The position numbers and the translations under genes are program-made. The notes under the pieces are model-generated. The model made no database searches and was not told the DNA's origin. It saw only the letters and a program-made list of their open reading frames with translations. A stretch of DNA of 5,103 nucleotides from positions 1 through 5,103 of the forward strand of contig DASSGZ010000460.1 of the NCBI GenBank assembly GCA_035693165.1, read 5' to 3'. This DNA is from JAICKM01 sp035693165. GTDB lineage: Bacteria > Chloroflexota > Chloroflexia > QHBQ01 > JAICKM01. Of this stretch, positions 5,075 to 5,103 are shown piece by piece (within the stretch, counting starts at the first letter, position 1; every line of letters begins with the position of its first letter).

Positions 5075-5094
5075 GCCTGTCGGAGAGAACAGGC
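5075..5094. other. Small hairpin at the right edge
   Basis: GCCTGT (5075-5080) pairs with ACAGGC (5089-5094) around an 8-nt purine-rich loop. It follows the second repeat and lies close to the window end; no coding frame or binding site is recognisable from 5051 to 5103. It could be a terminator for a gene beyond the edge or the border of another repeat. Confidence 0.35.
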
Positions 5095-5103
5095 GGTGGG
5101 GTA

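Overview
The window is a GC-rich bacterial chromosome fragment with five protein-coding genes (one of them cut by the left edge) and three short intergenic regions that carry hairpins and repeats. Compact spacing, strong AGGAGG ribosome binding sites, an iron-sulfur family 4 uracil-DNA glycosylase and two kinds of dispersed-looking palindromic repeat suggest a Chloroflexota-like organism, but this is an inference from style and gene content. No rRNA or other marker is present to settle it.

Layout. Bases 2-694 (+) hold the C-terminal part of aspartyl-tRNA synthetase (aspS). It is followed after 24 nt by a 288-aa protein (719-1585, +) that reads as a divergent DhaL/DAK2-type protein with two of the three metal-binding aspartates replaced. 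The convergent gap 1586-1777 contains a perfect 12-bp stem (probable terminator) and a 77-bp imperfect palindrome. On the minus strand follow, in transcription order, a SUKH/SMI1-KNR4 protein (4456-3818), a family 4 uracil-DNA glycosylase (3746-3075) and an MFS exporter (3067-1778). The last two are separated by only 7 nt and are probably translationally linked. The gap 4457-4637 is divergent, with a clear TATAAT box driving a DUF503/YlxP-like gene (4638-4931, +). The right end (4932-5103) is non-coding and contains a hairpin, two copies of a GGCCGGTTTG-type palindromic repeat and one more hairpin.

Functionally the window is mostly housekeeping: translation (aspS, and DUF503, whose relatives lie in translation/ribosome-maturation operons), base-excision repair (UDG) and export (MFS). 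The less ordinary items are the probable pseudo-DhaL protein behind aspS, the SUKH protein without a visible toxin partner, the two palindromic repeat families in the gaps, and a 10-base ribosome-binding-site context, CAGGAGGCAC, shared exactly by three of the four genes whose starts have a strong AGGAGG. I found no convincing new defence or mobile system here.
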